A DNA stretch of 56,503 nt from Bacteroidales bacterium (GTDB lineage Bacteria > Bacteroidota > Bacteroidia > Bacteroidales > Muribaculaceae), in the NCBI GenBank assembly GCA_015061055.1, contig SUXH01000017.1, positions 1 to 56,503 of the forward strand. The letters are read 5' to 3'. Made by a program: the position numbers and the translations under genes. This document shows positions 27,338 through 39,454 of this stretch, one piece after another (position 1 is the first letter of the stretch; the number at the start of each line of letters is the position of its first letter). Under the pieces are notes generated by a model. The model worked only from the letters and a program-made list of their open reading frames with translations, was not told the DNA's origin and ran no database searches.

Positions 27338-27853
27338 TTATCGTTTACGGGCTATTACAACACCTCCGATGATACAAGCTAACAACAGTATACTGATTGC
27401 TTCAAAAGGCAATAGATAACCAAACTTCTCAGTACTCAACAACATTGATCCTATCTGATTGATTGTTACATCTATTGGTTGATTGGCCAATGACATACAC
27501 ATATCAACTTGTGTAAATAATGCATATCCACACACCAATGCTGTCAATACTGCTGCACTCAACCCTACAATTTTTTTTTGAGATTCAAGTGGTTCTGAAT
27601 CTTTCCCTGGCTTTCCTGTAAGGAATATTGCAAACACGAACAACACAAGTATACCTCCCGCATACACTGCTATCTGAACTGCGCCAAGGAACTCATATCC
27701 CATTTGGAAATAAATTCCCGCTGTTGCAAACAGCACGAAAAGCAAATATGTCGCCGCACGCAATATCTTTCTTGTGGTCACAGTCATTACCGAGAACACA
27801 ATAATTGCAAGAGCAATTATGAAATACGCAATAATATTTCCTAATGATTCCAT
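27338..27853 (-). CDS. nuoJ: NADH-quinone oxidoreductase subunit J
   Basis: A 171-residue membrane subunit with about five helices. The conserved TM3 segment GAVQIAVYAGGILVLFVFAIFL, with its pi-bulge Tyr/Gly region, is clear. Complex I membrane arm, cotranscribed; four bases after nuoI. Confidence 0.95.
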   Translation of the reverse strand: MESLGNIIAYFIIALAIIVFSVMTVTTRKILRAATYLLFVLFATAGIYFQMGYEFLGAVQIAVYAGGILVLFVFAIFLTGKPGKDSEPLESQKKIVGLSAAVLTALVCGYALFTQVDMCMSLANQPIDVTINQIGSMLLSTEKFGYLLPFEAISILLLACIIGGVVIARKR

Positions 27854-27858
27854 ATTTA

Positions 27859-28398
27859 TTAATTTTCTTGTTTCTTATCTTCTGGCGCAGCTGTTTGTGC
27901 TGTTCCTTCTGCTTTCACAACTGGTTTTGGTGCTGGTGCAGGCTTTTCCTTCTCAGGAAGATAATTCAATTGCTTAACCAGTTTCTCACGAGTGAACACT
28001 GCTTGTTCAAAGTCGTTGTCAAACTCTATGGCTTTTGTAGCACAAGACGTTACACACAACATACAGAAGGTGCAGCTGCCAAGGTCATACATATACTTTT
28101 CGAGTTTTTTCTTTTTCTTTCCGTCAGGCATCTCAACCATCTTCGACTCGATAGTGATTGTTCCATTTGGACAGTTCATCTGGCACAACCCACAAGCTAT
28201 ACACTTATGATAACCCTCGCTATCATACTTCAGCTTCAATGTAGCTCTGAATCGCTCAGGTATCTCAAGAGTATCTCTATTTTCCGGATACTGATATGTC
28301 AGTTTCGGGGTGACCAACTCTTTCCCTGTCACCTGCAATCCCTTCAATAGGCTGCTTATGCCCTTAAAAAGAGAAGAGAAATATTCCTTAATACTCAT
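27859..28398 (-). CDS. nuoI: NADH-quinone oxidoreductase subunit I (2[4Fe-4S])
   Basis: A 179-residue ferredoxin-like subunit. Two cluster motifs: CIACGLCQMNCP (Cys66, 69, 72, 76) and CTFCMLCVTSC (Cys109, 112, 115, 119). These carry N6a and N6b, which hand electrons to NuoB. The C-terminal tail is a Pro/Ala/Lys-rich extension of ~30 residues after the folded part. It is the first nuo gene after the ATP synthase block, 100 bases downstream of atpG. Confidence 0.95.
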   Translation of the reverse strand: MSIKEYFSSLFKGISSLLKGLQVTGKELVTPKLTYQYPENRDTLEIPERFRATLKLKYDSEGYHKCIACGLCQMNCPNGTITIESKMVEMPDGKKKKKLEKYMYDLGSCTFCMLCVTSCATKAIEFDNDFEQAVFTREKLVKQLNYLPEKEKPAPAPKPVVKAEGTAQTAAPEDKKQEN

Positions 28399-28450
28399 AG
28401 ATAAGTAATACTTATAAATACACTTATATACCGAAATTACTATTCTTTAC

Positions 28451-28479
28451 AAAGGTGAACCGGTATATTCCTCACCTTT
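28451..28479. other. Hairpin in the atpG-nuoI gap
   Basis: AAAGGTGA (28451-28458) pairs perfectly with TCACCTTT (28472-28479). On the minus strand no U-run follows, so it is not a classical terminator for atp; on the plus strand it is followed by a T-rich stretch. It may be an RNA-processing or stability element that adjusts atp against distal nuo expression. The 100-base gap has nothing else apparent. Confidence 0.5.
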
Positions 28480-28498
28480 TTCTTTATTTTCTCTAAGT

Positions 28499-29383
28499 TT
28501 ATCGTTCTACTTGACCGCCCACAATATCGAGCAACTCAGTGGTAATTCCTTGTTGACGCAACTTATTATATTCAAGTTGTAATCCTTCAAGCAAGGTCTT
28601 TGCATTATCACTCGCACTCTGCATTGCCATCACACGAGCGGCTTGCTCCGAAGCATTATTCTCGGTGAATTGAGCTTGCATCATAGCAAGAATATACAAT
28701 GGCAATACACTATTGAAAATCGAATTGCCATCAGGTTCAAACAGGCAAGGAGCATTCTTATTCACTTCACTGCTACCTTCTGCCACAAGAGCTTCATACG
28801 ACACAGGCAGAATTTGCTCCTTTCTCAAGCGTTGACGACTCACCGAATAATAGTGCATATACACCACCTCTACCAAGTCATACACACCGCTCAAGAAGGC
28901 GGTTTTTAGCGACTCTGCGAATTCAGCAACTTCACCTTGAGTACTTCTTGTGTGGATTGGAGCTTTTTGCACATCAACACTCTTACCCATACGAGCTACT
29001 GCCTTCGCCATCTTCTTACCTACCGGAATAAACGTGATCTGCACATCTTTTCCGTATTTCTCGCGTGACGCTTCCACATATTCAAGAAGACCCTTGTATA
29101 TATTATTATTGTAAGCACCACACAAGCCATCGTCCGAACCATATACTACATACGCGATACGCTTCACTTCACGCTCCTCGATGAGAGGTGAAGTGTATTC
29201 TCCATCGGCAGCCAGCAAATGACTTATAACGGTCTGAATTTGACTGCGAAATGGAACCAAACGCTTCAACGCTTGCTCATACTTATGCATTTTAGCCGAC
29301 GATATCATCTTCATAGCACCGGTGATTTTCTCTGTCGATGCTACGGAGGTGATACGTCCTTTTAACTCGCGCAATGTTGCCAT
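28499..29383 (-). CDS. atpG: ATP synthase gamma subunit
   Basis: A 294-residue central-stalk subunit of F1. The N-terminal helix is recognisable: ATLRELKGRITSVASTEKITGAMKMISSAKM. The C-terminal helix has ARVMAMQSASDNAKTL and YNKLRQQGITTELLDIVGG. It rotates inside the alpha3beta3 ring. Nine bases after atpA; last gene of the ATP synthase block. Confidence 0.97.
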   Translation of the reverse strand: MATLRELKGRITSVASTEKITGAMKMISSAKMHKYEQALKRLVPFRSQIQTVISHLLAADGEYTSPLIEEREVKRIAYVVYGSDDGLCGAYNNNIYKGLLEYVEASREKYGKDVQITFIPVGKKMAKAVARMGKSVDVQKAPIHTRSTQGEVAEFAESLKTAFLSGVYDLVEVVYMHYYSVSRQRLRKEQILPVSYEALVAEGSSEVNKNAPCLFEPDGNSIFNSVLPLYILAMMQAQFTENNASEQAARVMAMQSASDNAKTLLEGLQLEYNKLRQQGITTELLDIVGGQVER

Positions 29384-29392
29384 AGTATATTA

Positions 29393-30970
29393 TTATTCCT
29401 TAAAATTACTTGCTACTTGTTTTGCGACTTCGGCAAGTTTTGCTGTTACATCATCATTTATGACACCGCTCTTAAGCACATCAAGAACTTCTGCTTGATA
29501 TTTTGCCTTCAATGTTTGAATAAACAACTTTTCAAACTCTGCCACCTTTTCAAGAGGCACTTCACTCATCAAGCCTTGAGTTCCACAATAGATAGCAGCA
29601 ATTTGCTCTTCTACAGGAACAGGTGAATATTGTGGCTGTATCAACAGACGCTCATTCTTACGTCCCTTGTCGATTGTCATAGCCGTTACAGGGTCGATAT
29701 CGCCACCAAACTTCGTGAACGATTCCAACTCGCGGAACTGAGCTTGCGAAATCTTCAATGTACCTGCCACCTTCTTCATCGATTTGATTTGTGCATTACC
29801 ACCCACACGCGACACAGAGATACCTACGTTCACCGCCGGACGTACACCATTGTTGAACAAAGCCGATTCAAGATAAATCTGACCATCGGTAATCGAAATC
29901 ACATTAGTTGGAATATATGCCGACACGTCGCCCGCTTGTGTCTCGATGATTGGAAGAGCTGTAAGCGAACCGCCACCTTTCACAAGAGGTTTCATATCTT
30001 CAGGAAGGTCATTCATCGATTCTGCCACCTTTTGGTTATCGATAATCTTTGCCGCACGCTCAAGCAAACGAGAGTGCAAATAGAAGATATCACCAGGATA
30101 TGCTTCACGACCCGAAGGACGCTTCAAGATAAGACACAACTCACGATATGCTACTGCTTGCTTCGACAAGTCATCATACACAATTAGAGCATCGCGACCT
30201 GAATCACGGAAATACTCTCCGATAGCAGCTCCGGCAAATGGTGCATAGTAGCGCATTGATGCCGAATCAGATGCAGTAGCAGCTACTACTACTGTATAAT
30301 CAAGAGCTCCATGTTCTTTAAGTTCATTCACAATCTGTGCAACGGTAGATGCTTTCTGACCGATTGCTACATATATACAATACACAGGTTTTCCTGCGTC
30401 ATAACCACTTTTTTGATTGATAATAGTATCAATTGCGATAGCTGTCTTACCAATCTGGCGGTCGCCAATAATAAGTTCGCGCTGTCCGCGACCTATTGGA
30501 ATCATCGAGTCAATAGCCTTAATACCGGTTTGAAGCGGTTGGTTTACAGGCTGACGGAAGATTACACCTGGAGCCTTACGGTCAAGCGGTAATCTCACCA
30601 TCTTACCTTCGATAGGACCTTTTCCATCGAGAGGTTCACCAAGCATATTGATTACACGTCCGAGCAATCCTTCGCCAACTTCAATCGACGCGATTTTTCC
30701 TGTACGACGCACACTCATATTCTCAGTTACCTCATTTACCTTATCAAGAAGAATTACACCAACATTGCTTTCTTCAAGGTTCATAGCCACGCCTGTTACA
30801 CCATTCTCGAATTCAACAAGCTCATTTGCTTTCACGTTTTCAAGACCGTATACGTGCGCCACGCCATCACCCACGCTAAGCACAGTGCCCACTTCTTCAA
30901 AAGATACCTTTGCATTGACTGCACTGAGTTCTTTTTTTAATATTTCTGATACCTCGCTTGGATTAATCAT
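29393..30970 (-). CDS. atpA: ATP synthase alpha subunit
   Basis: A 525-residue F1 alpha subunit. P-loop GDRQIGKT at 169-176 (the usual sequence has Thr at the fifth position; here Ile). Family blocks: [21 protein letters not shown] and [22 protein letters not shown]. It carries a non-catalytic nucleotide site. Its start overlaps the atpH stop by four bases. Confidence 0.97.
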   Translation of the reverse strand: MINPSEVSEILKKELSAVNAKVSFEEVGTVLSVGDGVAHVYGLENVKANELVEFENGVTGVAMNLEESNVGVILLDKVNEVTENMSVRRTGKIASIEVGEGLLGRVINMLGEPLDGKGPIEGKMVRLPLDRKAPGVIFRQPVNQPLQTGIKAIDSMIPIGRGQRELIIGDRQIGKTAIAIDTIINQKSGYDAGKPVYCIYVAIGQKASTVAQIVNELKEHGALDYTVVVAATASDSASMRYYAPFAGAAIGEYFRDSGRDALIVYDDLSKQAVAYRELCLILKRPSGREAYPGDIFYLHSRLLERAAKIIDNQKVAESMNDLPEDMKPLVKGGGSLTALPIIETQAGDVSAYIPTNVISITDGQIYLESALFNNGVRPAVNVGISVSRVGGNAQIKSMKKVAGTLKISQAQFRELESFTKFGGDIDPVTAMTIDKGRKNERLLIQPQYSPVPVEEQIAAIYCGTQGLMSEVPLEKVAEFEKLFIQTLKAKYQAEVLDVLKSGVINDDVTAKLAEVAKQVASNFKE

Positions 30971-31509
30971 CTCTTTAAGAGTTTTAAACGCAATTTCTTT
31001 AATTCATTTTTAATAGAAGCATCAAGCACCATCGAATCCACTTGTACTGTAAATCCACCTATAAGTTCCTTATTTACCATCACTGTGCGCTCTATTGTTT
31101 TACCTTCGAGCTGATGTTGCACCACTTCTATTATCTGCGACAATTTATCTTCAGGCAATTGTGTTGCCGTTGTGATATTTACTTGCGCTATATTGTTTGC
31201 CTCACGATATATACGTCCGTAAGACAATGCCATTTCGCGCATAGCACTTTCGCGGTTGTTCCTAATTACCATCAAGATGAATTTGTCTAGACATCCGTCC
31301 TTTTCGGCTCCCGATGCCGACAAAAGCACTTTTTCCCTATCGGCTATGGGTAAAAACGGATTGTCAACTGTCTTTTTAAGATCTGGCAATGCCTCATAAC
31401 TCTCCGACAGTCGCTTCATCTGCAAATACACTTCCTCGCTTGCGTTTTCTTCTATCGCAAACTTATATAATGCTTTTGCATACCGATTTGGAATAAGTCC
31501 ATCATTCAT
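30967..31509 (-). CDS. atpH: ATP synthase delta subunit
   Basis: A 180-residue peripheral-stalk subunit (OSCP-like) that holds F1 to the b subunits. Typical start, [18 protein letters not shown], and C-terminal [20 protein letters not shown]. Six helices expected in the N-terminal part. Spaced five bases from atpF and overlapping atpA, so translation is tightly coupled. Confidence 0.95.
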   Translation of the reverse strand: MNDGLIPNRYAKALYKFAIEENASEEVYLQMKRLSESYEALPDLKKTVDNPFLPIADREKVLLSASGAEKDGCLDKFILMVIRNNRESAMREMALSYGRIYREANNIAQVNITTATQLPEDKLSQIIEVVQHQLEGKTIERTVMVNKELIGGFTVQVDSMVLDASIKNELKKLRLKLLKR

Positions 31510-31514
31510 AACTA

Positions 31515-32012
31515 TCAGTTTTTAGTCTCAACCTCGTTCAACAATTTATCCACAAGCTCGGCTTGTGACTTATCATCAGCCAAATCACGACGAACCACCT
31601 GTTCGGCAATTTGTAACGCAAATTGACTCACCTCACTGCGGAATTGCAACTCTGACTCCTTGCGCGCCTGCTCTATCGACACTTTTGCTGCATCCATAAC
31701 CTTTTTAGCTTCTTTGGCTGCGGCTTCTTTGGCTTCCTCAATGATTTGAGTTCGCATCTTTGCAGCTTCGCGCAAGATTTCAGCTTGCTGTTTCTGTGCT
31801 TCGCTTACATATTTTGCAGCTTCTTGTTGAGCAGTCTCCAATTGTTCCTTTGCATTTTGGGCATATTCCACTCCCTTATCGATAAGTGCAGCTCGTTCTT
31901 CGAGTGAATTAACGATAAATGGCCAGCCATATTTCCCCAATAGTACTACCAAGAGGAGAACTGTCACAAACATCCAAAATATCAAGCCGAAATCAGGCGA
32001 GAACAGTTCCAT
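31515..32012 (-). CDS. atpF: ATP synthase b subunit
   Basis: A 165-residue stator subunit. One N-terminal membrane helix (LIFWMFVTVLLLVVLLGKYG), then a long Ala/Glu/Lys-rich coiled coil (residues ~35-160). Only one b-type gene is present, so a homodimer is expected. Ten bases downstream of atpE. Confidence 0.95.
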   Translation of the reverse strand: MELFSPDFGLIFWMFVTVLLLVVLLGKYGWPFIVNSLEERAALIDKGVEYAQNAKEQLETAQQEAAKYVSEAQKQQAEILREAAKMRTQIIEEAKEAAAKEAKKVMDAAKVSIEQARKESELQFRSEVSQFALQIAEQVVRRDLADDKSQAELVDKLLNEVETKN

Positions 32013-32022
32013 TCTAATTTAT

Positions 32023-32298
<276 letters not shown>

Positions 32299-32350
32299 TT
32301 AAAGTTAATATTTTTGTTATTTTTTTGTTTTTTGTTTTTATAGTTTCTCG

Positions 32351-33415
32351 TTAATTGTGCTCTTCGCTATGATGCCCTTCTTCCTGAGCAAGCGAGATGA
32401 ACAATGCCGATAGCATAGTGAACACGAATGCTTGAATAAAGCTCACCAACACGTCAAGCAATAGCATAAAGAGCGAGAACAGCATTGATACCACTGTTGT
32501 TGCTCCTGTTGCGACAGGACCAAACGCGCCAAATATAAAAATGAGCAATGTCAACACAAGCACGATGATGTGTCCTCCCATCATATTGGCAAACAGACGC
32601 ACTGTCAATGCCGCAGGCTTTGTAAACAATCCGAAAAGCTCAATCATTGGCATAATTGGCAACGGAAATTTAAGCCACATTGGCACATCAGGCCAGAATA
32701 CCTCTTTCCAGTAGTGTTTTGAACCGAATGCATTGGTCATAAAGAATGTGAACAACGCCAACACGAGCGTTACGGCTATATTTCCCGTCAAGTTTGCACC
32801 ACCGGGGAATATCACAATCAATCCTAATAGGTTCATCACCAATATCAAGAAGAACACAGTGAGCAAATATGGACCGAACTTAGCTGCTTTCTTACCAAGT
32901 GTAGGACGTATAACATTGCCATACACAAATTCAACTATCAACTCAAGAAGAGCCGTTCCCTTACGTGGTGCTTTCAAAGGATTCTTCTTATACCAACGGT
33001 GTATACACATCACGCATAACACCACCACCAATGCCGAAATAAACAACGCAGCTACATTCTTCGTGATAGAGATGTCTATAGGACGATATTCCGAGCCATC
33101 AGCCTTCACCCCCACAACTTTGCCGTTATATTCTCCTTCGGTTGCAATCTTAAATCCGTCGTATGTTGCTCCGTGTTCCAAGCGTGCTGAACTAAACATA
33201 TGCCAACCTCCTTCGTCATCAATCACAATTATCGGAAGAGGAATATTGTGATGATGTGAAAACGGAACTACCCAGCCGTATTGGTCTCCAAGGTGGTGAA
33301 ATATCACGCCCTTAGGGTCAACACCCCCCGATGAATGCTCACTTGCCAACGCAGTCGCAGGACTCATTGCACTCAGCACCATCAAAGACATTAATATGGT
33401 CAGTATTTTCTTCAT
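32351..33415 (-). CDS. atpB: ATP synthase a subunit
   Basis: About 354 residues from the ATG at 33415 (MKKILTILMSLMVLS). An in-frame upstream ATG at 33439 would overlap the end of atpC and push the signal-like sequence inward, so I reject it. A signal peptide and a ~110-residue periplasmic N-terminal domain (His-rich FSHHHN near residue 50) precede the five-helix a-subunit core, a layout known in Bacteroidota. The proton-channel Arg is in TVRLFANMMGGH around residue 272. The C-terminus has LVSFIQAFVFTMLSALF. Confidence 0.93.
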   Translation of the reverse strand: MKKILTILMSLMVLSAMSPATALASEHSSGGVDPKGVIFHHLGDQYGWVVPFSHHHNIPLPIIVIDDEGGWHMFSSARLEHGATYDGFKIATEGEYNGKVVGVKADGSEYRPIDISITKNVAALFISALVVVLCVMCIHRWYKKNPLKAPRKGTALLELIVEFVYGNVIRPTLGKKAAKFGPYLLTVFFLILVMNLLGLIVIFPGGANLTGNIAVTLVLALFTFFMTNAFGSKHYWKEVFWPDVPMWLKFPLPIMPMIELFGLFTKPAALTVRLFANMMGGHIIVLVLTLLIFIFGAFGPVATGATTVVSMLFSLFMLLLDVLVSFIQAFVFTMLSALFISLAQEEGHHSEEHN

Positions 33416-33426
33416 AACACACAGAT

Positions 33427-33660
33427 TTAATACAAACACACTGAAACCACATTGTGATTAACGTCGGCAATTCCTCCCTTAATTTCTAATTCCACATCTT
33501 TGCCTTCAATGGTATATACCATCTTGCCGGCAACGAGCGAAGAAATCAAGGCTGCGTGATTCTCAAGCACTGTAAACAATCCAAGAGTTCCCGGCATAGT
33601 AACTTTTGTTACTTCACCGGTAAATTCCACCTTCTCAGCCGATATTATATTCAGTGTCAT
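33427..33660 (-). CDS. atpC: ATP synthase epsilon subunit, short form
   Basis: A 77-residue subunit, only the N-terminal beta-sandwich of epsilon (VTMPGTLGLFTVLENHAAL is diagnostic). The two C-terminal helices found in the ~135-residue E. coli form, which inhibit ATP hydrolysis, are missing. Short epsilon is common in Bacteroidota. It lies between atpD (21 bases) and atpB (11 bases). Confidence 0.94.
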   Translation of the reverse strand: MTLNIISAEKVEFTGEVTKVTMPGTLGLFTVLENHAALISSLVAGKMVYTIEGKDVELEIKGGIADVNHNVVSVCLY

Positions 33661-33681
33661 ATTTATCTAATTAATATTTTG

Positions 33682-36308
<2,627 letters not shown>

Positions 36309-36349
36309 ATCTGTTATTTTTTCTTTAAGTTTCTATTATCAATTAATCT

Positions 36350-37981
36350 CTATCGGTCAATATCCGGAATTACGTAGTCCATTGATGCCGAAATTGTAAT
36401 CAAGTCAGCAATCTTATAGCCTGCACAATATGTATCAATTGCTCCTACGTGATTCAAACATGGACTGCTGAAATGCATACGATATGGATTCTTTCCTCCA
36501 TCACTTTCGATATACACACCGAATGTACCACGACTTGCTTCCACTTCTTGGAACCAATGACCAGCAGGCAACTTAATCATCTTAGGCACCTTTGGAGCAG
36601 CTATTTCATTGCCTTCTTCCTTCTCAAGCATATCACAAAGTTGTTCAAGCAAGCTCACACATTGCATTACTTCATCCATTCTCACCATATAGCGAGCAAA
36701 GCTATCACCTTCAGTGTAAACTATTTCATCAAACTTCAATTCGTCATATACAGCATATGGGGTGCGCTTACGAACGTCACAAGCCCAACCGGAAGCACGT
36801 CCATTAGGGCCACTTGTAGCATAGCTTATTACATCTTCCTTAGACACTACGCCTACGCCTTGTGTTCTCTTTTCTGTAATGATGTTACCGGTGAACAACT
36901 TATGATATTCTGCCACACGTTCAGGCATAATAGCACAAAGTTCACGCACGTCCTTAATAAAATCAGGGTGTACATCGGCTGCTACACCTCCAATCACATG
37001 ATAGTGTTGCGACATACGTCCACCTGTAGTTTTTTCTAATATATCAAGAATTTGTTCTCTTTCGCGGAATCCATACACGAATGCAGTTGTTGCACCCATA
37101 TCCATTGCCATACAACCGAATGACAACAAGTGAGATGACATACGCATCAATTCGTCCATCATCACACGAATCACTTGCACTCTATGAGGAATCTCAAGAC
37201 CGAGAGCCTTTTCGATACACAAGCACAAGCAGTGACGATTTTGGCACGAACTCATATAGTCCATACGGTCAGTGAAAAACAATGTTTGTGGATATGACTT
37301 ACTTTCGCACAATCTTTCAATACCACGATGTATATATCCGCACACCGGTATCACCTTATTAATAGTCTCTCCGTCGATAGCACAGCGAAGACGCATCACA
37401 CCGTGAGTAGATGGGTGTTGAGGGCCAAAGTTTACCACATAGTCATTTTCACCAAAGATCTTATACTCTTTCTTTGTCAATTTTCCATCTTCTTCGGTTA
37501 CAACGAAGCTGTTATCTTCATTTTCTTCAGCATCAAGGCGAATAGGATTCAATTCAGGATTATCGTCATAGTCTTTTCTTAATGGATAACCCACCCAATC
37601 GGTACGCATAAACAAGCGACGCATATCCGGATGACCGATAAACACGATACCAAAGAAGTCGAATACTTCACGTTCTTGAATCAATGCCACTTTCCACAAG
37701 TCGCTCACACTATGAAGCATAGGATTTTCACGATCGGCAGTAGCCACCTTTACACTCACCTTTGCATTTGTTGCAGTAGATGTGAGATAATACATACAGC
37801 CCAGTGTCTCTTTCCAGTCCACACCAATCACCGACACCAAATAGTCGAAGCCAAGTTCTTCTTTCAGCGATTTTGCCAAAGAATACCATTCCTTATCGTC
37901 AACATTCACAAGAAGGTATTCACCTTCTTCAAATGTAGCCGATGGGCATAGGCTTGCGATTTTTTCTTGTAAATTCACCAT
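36350..37981 (-). CDS. nuoCD: Fused NADH-quinone oxidoreductase subunit C/D
   Basis: A 543-residue fusion. Residues 1-~150 are NuoC (EREVFDFFGIVFIGHPDMRR). Residues ~175-543 are NuoD: FGPQHPSTHGVMRL, the His/Asp quinone-site region, GYIHRGIERLCESK and CPSCQNRH-like SSCQNRHCLCLCIEKALG. It lies in the connecting arm next to NuoB, where quinone is reduced. The fusion also occurs in E. coli and many Bacteroidota. Confidence 0.96.
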   Translation of the reverse strand: MVNLQEKIASLCPSATFEEGEYLLVNVDDKEWYSLAKSLKEELGFDYLVSVIGVDWKETLGCMYYLTSTATNAKVSVKVATADRENPMLHSVSDLWKVALIQEREVFDFFGIVFIGHPDMRRLFMRTDWVGYPLRKDYDDNPELNPIRLDAEENEDNSFVVTEEDGKLTKKEYKIFGENDYVVNFGPQHPSTHGVMRLRCAIDGETINKVIPVCGYIHRGIERLCESKSYPQTLFFTDRMDYMSSCQNRHCLCLCIEKALGLEIPHRVQVIRVMMDELMRMSSHLLSFGCMAMDMGATTAFVYGFREREQILDILEKTTGGRMSQHYHVIGGVAADVHPDFIKDVRELCAIMPERVAEYHKLFTGNIITEKRTQGVGVVSKEDVISYATSGPNGRASGWACDVRKRTPYAVYDELKFDEIVYTEGDSFARYMVRMDEVMQCVSLLEQLCDMLEKEEGNEIAAPKVPKMIKLPAGHWFQEVEASRGTFGVYIESDGGKNPYRMHFSSPCLNHVGAIDTYCAGYKIADLITISASMDYVIPDIDR

Positions 37982-38043
37982 ATTATATATATGTGTATCT
38001 TTTTAGCTAATTTTTACTATTTCTTAATCTCTCTTGCTTCAAT

Positions 38044-38655
38044 TTATTTCATTGCCTCAACTTCTTCCGGATGTTTTGCCAAGAAATCTTTCAATTTTTC
38101 TTTGCGATTTGCTCCACCAAAGAACTTTTGTGCATTGATTTTACGTTGCAATTGCATCATTCCATAGAACATTGCTTCAGGACGTGGAGGACAACCGGGG
38201 ATATATACATCAACCGGCAACAATTGGTCCACTCCTTGAACCACACAATGAGAACCGATGAACGGACCGCCGGAAATTGTACAAGCACCTGTTGCTATCA
38301 CATACTTAGGTTCTGCCAATTGTTCATACAAACGCATCAAGACAGGCGCCATACGATAAGTAATTGTACCATTAATCATAAGCAAATCGGCTTGACGTGG
38401 GGAATTACGCAACACTTCAAAGCCAAAGCGAGCCATATCATGACGCGCTGCCGCTGCGTGCATAAACTCAATAGCACAGCAACTTGTTCCAAAGCACAAA
38501 GGCCATAAAGAGTTTGCGCGGCTCCAGTTGATTAGCTTATCCAATGTACCCACTACAACATTTGCTCCACTTGCATTAAGTTCTTCAACGAGTTGGTCGA
38601 TATATTCATTATCTTTCCAATCCTCGCGTTTCATACTCTTTATCTTTATTTCCAT
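38044..38655 (-). CDS. nuoB: NADH-quinone oxidoreductase subunit B
   Basis: About 203 residues from the ATG at 38655, whose start MEIKIKS resembles other Bacteroidota NuoB proteins. An in-frame ATG at 38676 would enlarge the overlap with nuoA. It carries the terminal cluster N2: Cys59-Cys60 in FGTSCCAIEFM, Cys125 in GACTISGGPF and Cys155 in IPGCPPRPE. It passes electrons to quinone together with NuoD. Confidence 0.95.
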   Translation of the reverse strand: MEIKIKSMKREDWKDNEYIDQLVEELNASGANVVVGTLDKLINWSRANSLWPLCFGTSCCAIEFMHAAAARHDMARFGFEVLRNSPRQADLLMINGTITYRMAPVLMRLYEQLAEPKYVIATGACTISGGPFIGSHCVVQGVDQLLPVDVYIPGCPPRPEAMFYGMMQLQRKINAQKFFGGANRKEKLKDFLAKHPEEVEAMK

Positions 38656-39014
38656 TCCAATGCTCCTTTCCGCCAAGCGTAAGCCAAGCCCAAGATTAAT
38701 ACTGCCAAGAAAATACCTACGCTAATAAGACCGGCAGTTCCCAATGTCTTGCATATTACTGCCCAAGGAAACAAGAACACTGTTTCCACATCAAACATCA
38801 AGAACAAAATCGCAAACAAGTAGTAACCTACTTTGAATTGCATCATGCTCTCTCCTCTCGTAGGAATACCGCATTCGTAGGACTTACCCTTTTGCGAAGA
38901 GTAAGACTTTGGCGATATTAACGCAGCTATGATTAGCGCAGCAGCCACCAAGCCCACACCGGTAAGCACTGCAGTAGTCATAAGCGTAGTACTTTGAATA
39001 CTTAATAACTCCAT
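38646..39014 (-). CDS. nuoA: NADH-quinone oxidoreductase subunit A
   Basis: A 122-residue three-helix membrane subunit. Conserved loop and helix: KGKSYECGIPTRGESM (with the loop Cys) and FLMFDVETVFLFPWAV (membrane Asp/Glu). First gene of the combined nuo-atp operon, preceded by a ~270-base leader. Its end overlaps the nuoB start by ten bases. Confidence 0.96.
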   Translation of the reverse strand: MELLSIQSTTLMTTAVLTGVGLVAAALIIAALISPKSYSSQKGKSYECGIPTRGESMMQFKVGYYLFAILFLMFDVETVFLFPWAVICKTLGTAGLISVGIFLAVLILGLAYAWRKGALEWK

Positions 39015-39046
39015 AAAATATTATTATTTCATTTAAATTTTTCTCT

Positions 39047-39097
39047 TTAAAAAACATATGAGCCAAAACACATGCCTCCGCTTGCGTCAAGACTCAT
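39047..39097 (-). CDS. Possible 16-codon leader ORF upstream of nuoA
   Basis: ATG at 39097 and TAA at 39047-39049 enclose a short frame, MSLDASGGMCFGSYVF. It begins within the left arm of a possible hairpin and stops inside the T-run after it. It could be a leader peptide or chance. No Shine-Dalgarno site is visible, but Bacteroidota often lack one. Confidence 0.25.
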   Translation of the reverse strand: MSLDASGGMCFGSYVF

Positions 39098-39105
39098 CTA
39101 ACCGA
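39050..39105 (-). promoter_or_regulatory. Possible attenuator in the nuo leader
   Basis: In the minus-strand RNA, CATC-GGTTA-GATG can pair. Alternatively the same GATGAG can pair with the later CTCAT, just before ATGTTTTTT. The two pairings exclude each other, as in an attenuator. The second stem is short with a long loop, so the evidence is weak. Confidence 0.3.
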
Positions 39106-39205
39106 TGCTCTACTCCTACAAACACAACAAATAGCGCCTACATTTACGCACACGCCACCCTCTACTGTAATATTTGCATTACATTGTAAGAACATCAAAA
39201 TCTCA

Positions 39206-39219
39206 ATTAAGTACTTAAT
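39206..39219. repeat. Palindrome in the nuo leader
   Basis: ATTAAGTACTTAAT is a perfect 14-base palindrome. It is framed by TGAGA/TCTCA-type flanks (39202-39232) that extend an imperfect stem. Possible operator or RNA structure about 70 bases after the predicted promoter. Confidence 0.4.
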
Positions 39220-39284
39220 CGCAAAATGAGACTTAACAATCATTCTATCTACAGCCCATAATGTCTACATCCCATTTTACTCTG

Positions 39285-39292
39285 CAAAGGTA
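39285..39292 (-). promoter_or_regulatory. Promoter -7 box of the nuo-atp operon
   Basis: Minus-strand TACCTTTG matches TAnnTTTG. It implies a leader of about 270 nt before the nuoA ATG at 39014. The remaining bases of the 39015-39396 gap show no gene apart from the short ORF and structures listed. Confidence 0.55.
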
Positions 39293-39373
39293 ACAATTCT
39301 TTTCCATTTATACTAATTATACCAAGAAGTTTCTTAAATAAATTTCAACAACATTATTTTTCAAGTACTTCTA

Positions 39374-39404
39374 TTGAACGAATTTATTATTTTCATTAAT
39401 TTTG
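39374..39404 (+). promoter_or_regulatory. Promoter of the 39455 gene
   Basis: TTG (39374-39376), a 20-base spacer, and TAATTTTG (39397-39404) fit the Bacteroidota consensus. The reading frame is open back to 39374, but a start there would lie inside this promoter, so the ATG at 39455 is preferred. Confidence 0.6.
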
Positions 39405-39454
39405 CATTACTACAATTACTTTCACTTCTTATTATAAATTCAAAACTCAACAAT

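Noticed and set aside
33416..33439. Upstream ATG at 33439 for atpB.
   Set aside because: It would overlap atpC and place eight residues before a normal signal peptide; ATG at 33415 gives the expected start.
39050..39120. Part of the nuo leader (minus strand GTAGAGCATCGGTTAGATGAG) resembles a tRNA D-arm.
   Set aside because: No acceptor stem, anticodon arm or TTCGAAT-type T-loop can be found around it.
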